Positions 62,853-64,000 of a DNA stretch of 64,000 nt are shown in pieces. Position 1 is the stretch's first letter; each line of letters opens with the position of its first letter. Under the pieces are notes generated by a model. It saw nothing but the letters and a program-made list of their open reading frames with translations. It did no database searches and was not told where the DNA came from. Source of the stretch: GCA-2725625 sp964574215 (GTDB taxonomy: Bacteria > Pseudomonadota > Alphaproteobacteria > Rhodospirillales > UBA2165); assembly GCA_964574215.1 (NCBI GenBank), contig CAZNLR010000017.1:1-64000 (forward strand). The letters run 5' to 3'. The translations under genes were made by a program, and so were the position numbers.

Positions 62853-63710
62853 CTATTCCAGTAAACCGATCTGTTTGCCGACCGAGACGATCGGGCCATA
62901 GTCGCTATTGCTTGCCGGAATAAAGGATTTGCGCGGGAAGGAAGCCAAAAGGTCCGGGTCCTTCAGGTTCAAGAGAGTTTGTTTCACCTTGCCCTTGAAA
63001 CCGATGCCGTATTTTTTGTCGACATCGCCGCGGATACTCCAATTGTAGTCGGGATACGGGGGCGTTTCCCAAATAATGGAGACTTTCGATTGATCGATTT
63101 TGCCGGTTCTAAGCTCATTCTGCCAAACTTTGAAATTTACCGCGCCGACCCTGTAAGCGCCCGACTGTACCAGGGCAATGGTGCGTGAATGATCGCCGCT
63201 GAACCCGACCCGGCTGAATATTTTACTGGGCGCTTTCTTGAAATGACTGCGAATAAAGTGTTCCGGCATTAGCCGGCCCGACGTTGAGCCTTTGGAACCA
63301 AAGGTAAAGGTTTTGCCGGCAATGGAAGACGGAAAATCCGAGGATTTTTTGATGCCCGTACTGGAATGGGCGATGAAGTAGGTGACGAATCCTTTGTCCT
63401 CCTCACCTTGGGCGATAGCTTCCGAATCCTTGACCAAAGCGCGGGCGCGGACGCCGGATAATCCGCCGAACCAGGCCAGCTGCACCTGATTGTTGCGGAA
63501 TGCCGTAACTGCGGCGGCGTAGGATTTGACCGGAATATATTTCACCTCCACACCCAGGTTGTCCGACAAATAAACGGCAACCTTGTCAAAACGAGACCGC
63601 AGGCGGCTTTCGTCCTCATCGGGAATAGCCGTAAACACAAATGTATCAGCGAATGCGGTGGCTGAAAGAGCCGTATATACCGTTGCGATGGCCAGGAATT
63701 TCTTAAACAT
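62853..63710 (-). CDS. PhnD-like periplasmic binding protein, putative selenate-type
   Basis: The product is 285 residues from ATG 63710 (AGGGG eight bases upstream), with a signal peptide of about 21 residues (ATAFA cleavage). PhnD-family fold features are IPDEDESRLRSRF, VQLAWFGGLSGVRAR, GSKGSTSGRLMPEHFI and the GFSGDHS, YPDYNWS motifs. I recall this pattern as the putative selenate ABC transporter binding protein family (TIGR04553), found next to selD and senB-type genes. The true ligand is unproven and phosphonate or phosphite cannot be excluded. It is the first gene of the ABC operon. Confidence 0.8.
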   Translation of the reverse strand: MFKKFLAIATVYTALSATAFADTFVFTAIPDEDESRLRSRFDKVAVYLSDNLGVEVKYIPVKSYAAAVTAFRNNQVQLAWFGGLSGVRARALVKDSEAIAQGEEDKGFVTYFIAHSSTGIKKSSDFPSSIAGKTFTFGSKGSTSGRLMPEHFIRSHFKKAPSKIFSRVGFSGDHSRTIALVQSGAYRVGAVNFKVWQNELRTGKIDQSKVSIIWETPPYPDYNWSIRGDVDKKYGIGFKGKVKQTLLNLKDPDLLASFPRKSFIPASNSDYGPIVSVGKQIGLLE

Positions 63711-63817
63711 GGATATGCCCCTATACATAGTTTTATTTTTTTAACAGCTCTATGTTAGGAGCTACCATGCAGATGGTAAACGAGAAAATTTTCACAGTTA
63801 TTTGATAAATCGGTAAT

Positions 63818-64000
63818 TCAGCGTCTCGAAAGTCCCAATGTATGGCTGATCTTATCGCGGCAGCGCAACAGCGGCGCGACGTAGGTTTTTTCCTCGCCGT
63901 AAAACCGTTGGGCAGGCATGGGAATCGAGAGGGCGGCGGTGCCGCGGGGCAGACTACGGATGACCGTGCTGACGGCGCAAATACCGTCGGTATGTTCCTC
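63818..64000 (-). CDS. IclR-family transcriptional regulator, C-terminal part
   Basis: 60 residues of the C-terminal effector-binding domain, running off the right edge. The segment GICAVSTVIRSLPRGTAALSIPMPAQRF...APLLRCRDKISHTLG fits the IclR C-terminal pattern (GxxAVSxxI, ALSIPxP, I-x3-LG). The stop codon is at 63818. The N-terminal winged helix is beyond the window, so the regulated genes are unknown. It lies upstream of, and in the same direction as, the binding-protein operon, with 107 bases between. Confidence 0.7.
   Translation of the reverse strand, partial: EEHTDGICAVSTVIRSLPRGTAALSIPMPAQRFYGEEKTYVAPLLRCRDKISHTLGLSRR

Noticed and set aside
60674..63710. Phosphonate or phosphite transporter function for the PhnDCE-like operon
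   Set aside because: Not excluded, but there are no C-P lyase or ptx genes here; the binding-protein motifs and neighbouring senA/senB favour a selenium oxyanion.

Overview
The window looks like part of an alphaproteobacterial chromosome. Four things point that way: a circularly permuted, two-piece tmRNA (about 26.7-27.05 kb) followed directly by an SspB-type ClpXP adaptor; a complete ccoNOQP-GHIS (fix) cluster; the hflK-hflC-DUF2065-degP order; and mreBCD-mrdA-rodA. A Rhodospirillales-like facultative anaerobe is a reasonable guess but is not proven. Two runs of N (23656-23755 and 32256-32265) show that this is a draft scaffold.

Layout. 1-1.95 kb: AT-rich edge with inverted and direct repeats, a two-gene unit of unknown function and a small membrane protein, ending at the 3' end of tRNA-Lys(CTT); this looks like the end of an integrated island. 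2.1-7.8 kb: cell-elongation operon mreB-mreC-mreD-mrdA-rodA. 7.9-14.3 kb: branched-chain amino acid genes leuA (behind a probable leader peptide and attenuator) and ilvB-ilvH-ilvC. 14.3-22 kb: miaA, DUF1015, degP, DUF2065, hflC, hflK, mrp. 22.4-25.6 kb: a FecR-like/RTX repeat protein with 282-bp repeats, interrupted by an assembly gap. 25.6-30.9 kb: thyX, tmRNA, sspB, class I fumarase, a VOC protein and a hydrolase. 30.9-34.7 kb: methylcitrate cycle prpD-prpB-prpC, where PrpC carries a histone-like lysine-rich tail. 34.9-42.7 kb: an anaerobic benzoyl-CoA operon, had-oah-dch-bcrC-bcrB-bcrA-bcrD. 42.8-44.5 kb: three GNAT acetyltransferases. 44.9-52.7 kb: cbb3 oxidase and its maturation genes. 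52.7-58.2 kb: acyl-CoA ligase, molybdenum hydroxylase large subunit and UbiD-type decarboxylase in one run. 58.2-63.7 kb: a selenium locus, with SenA-like selenoneine synthase, SenB-like selenosugar synthase and a PhnDCE-type ABC transporter whose binding protein resembles the putative selenate-binding family. The right edge holds the C-terminus of an IclR-type regulator.

How it fits together. The benzoyl-CoA operon, high-affinity cbb3 oxidase and methylcitrate cycle suggest an organism that uses aromatic and organic acids under low or no oxygen. The most notable system is the selenium locus: uptake of a selenium oxyanion next to the two dedicated enzymes of selenoneine synthesis. The selenophosphate synthetase (SenC/SelD) and hercynine synthase (EgtD) that the pathway needs are not in this window. 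Other unusual items are the leuA leader peptide, the PrpC tail, the ligase/Mo-hydroxylase/UbiD module and the permuted tmRNA-sspB pair.
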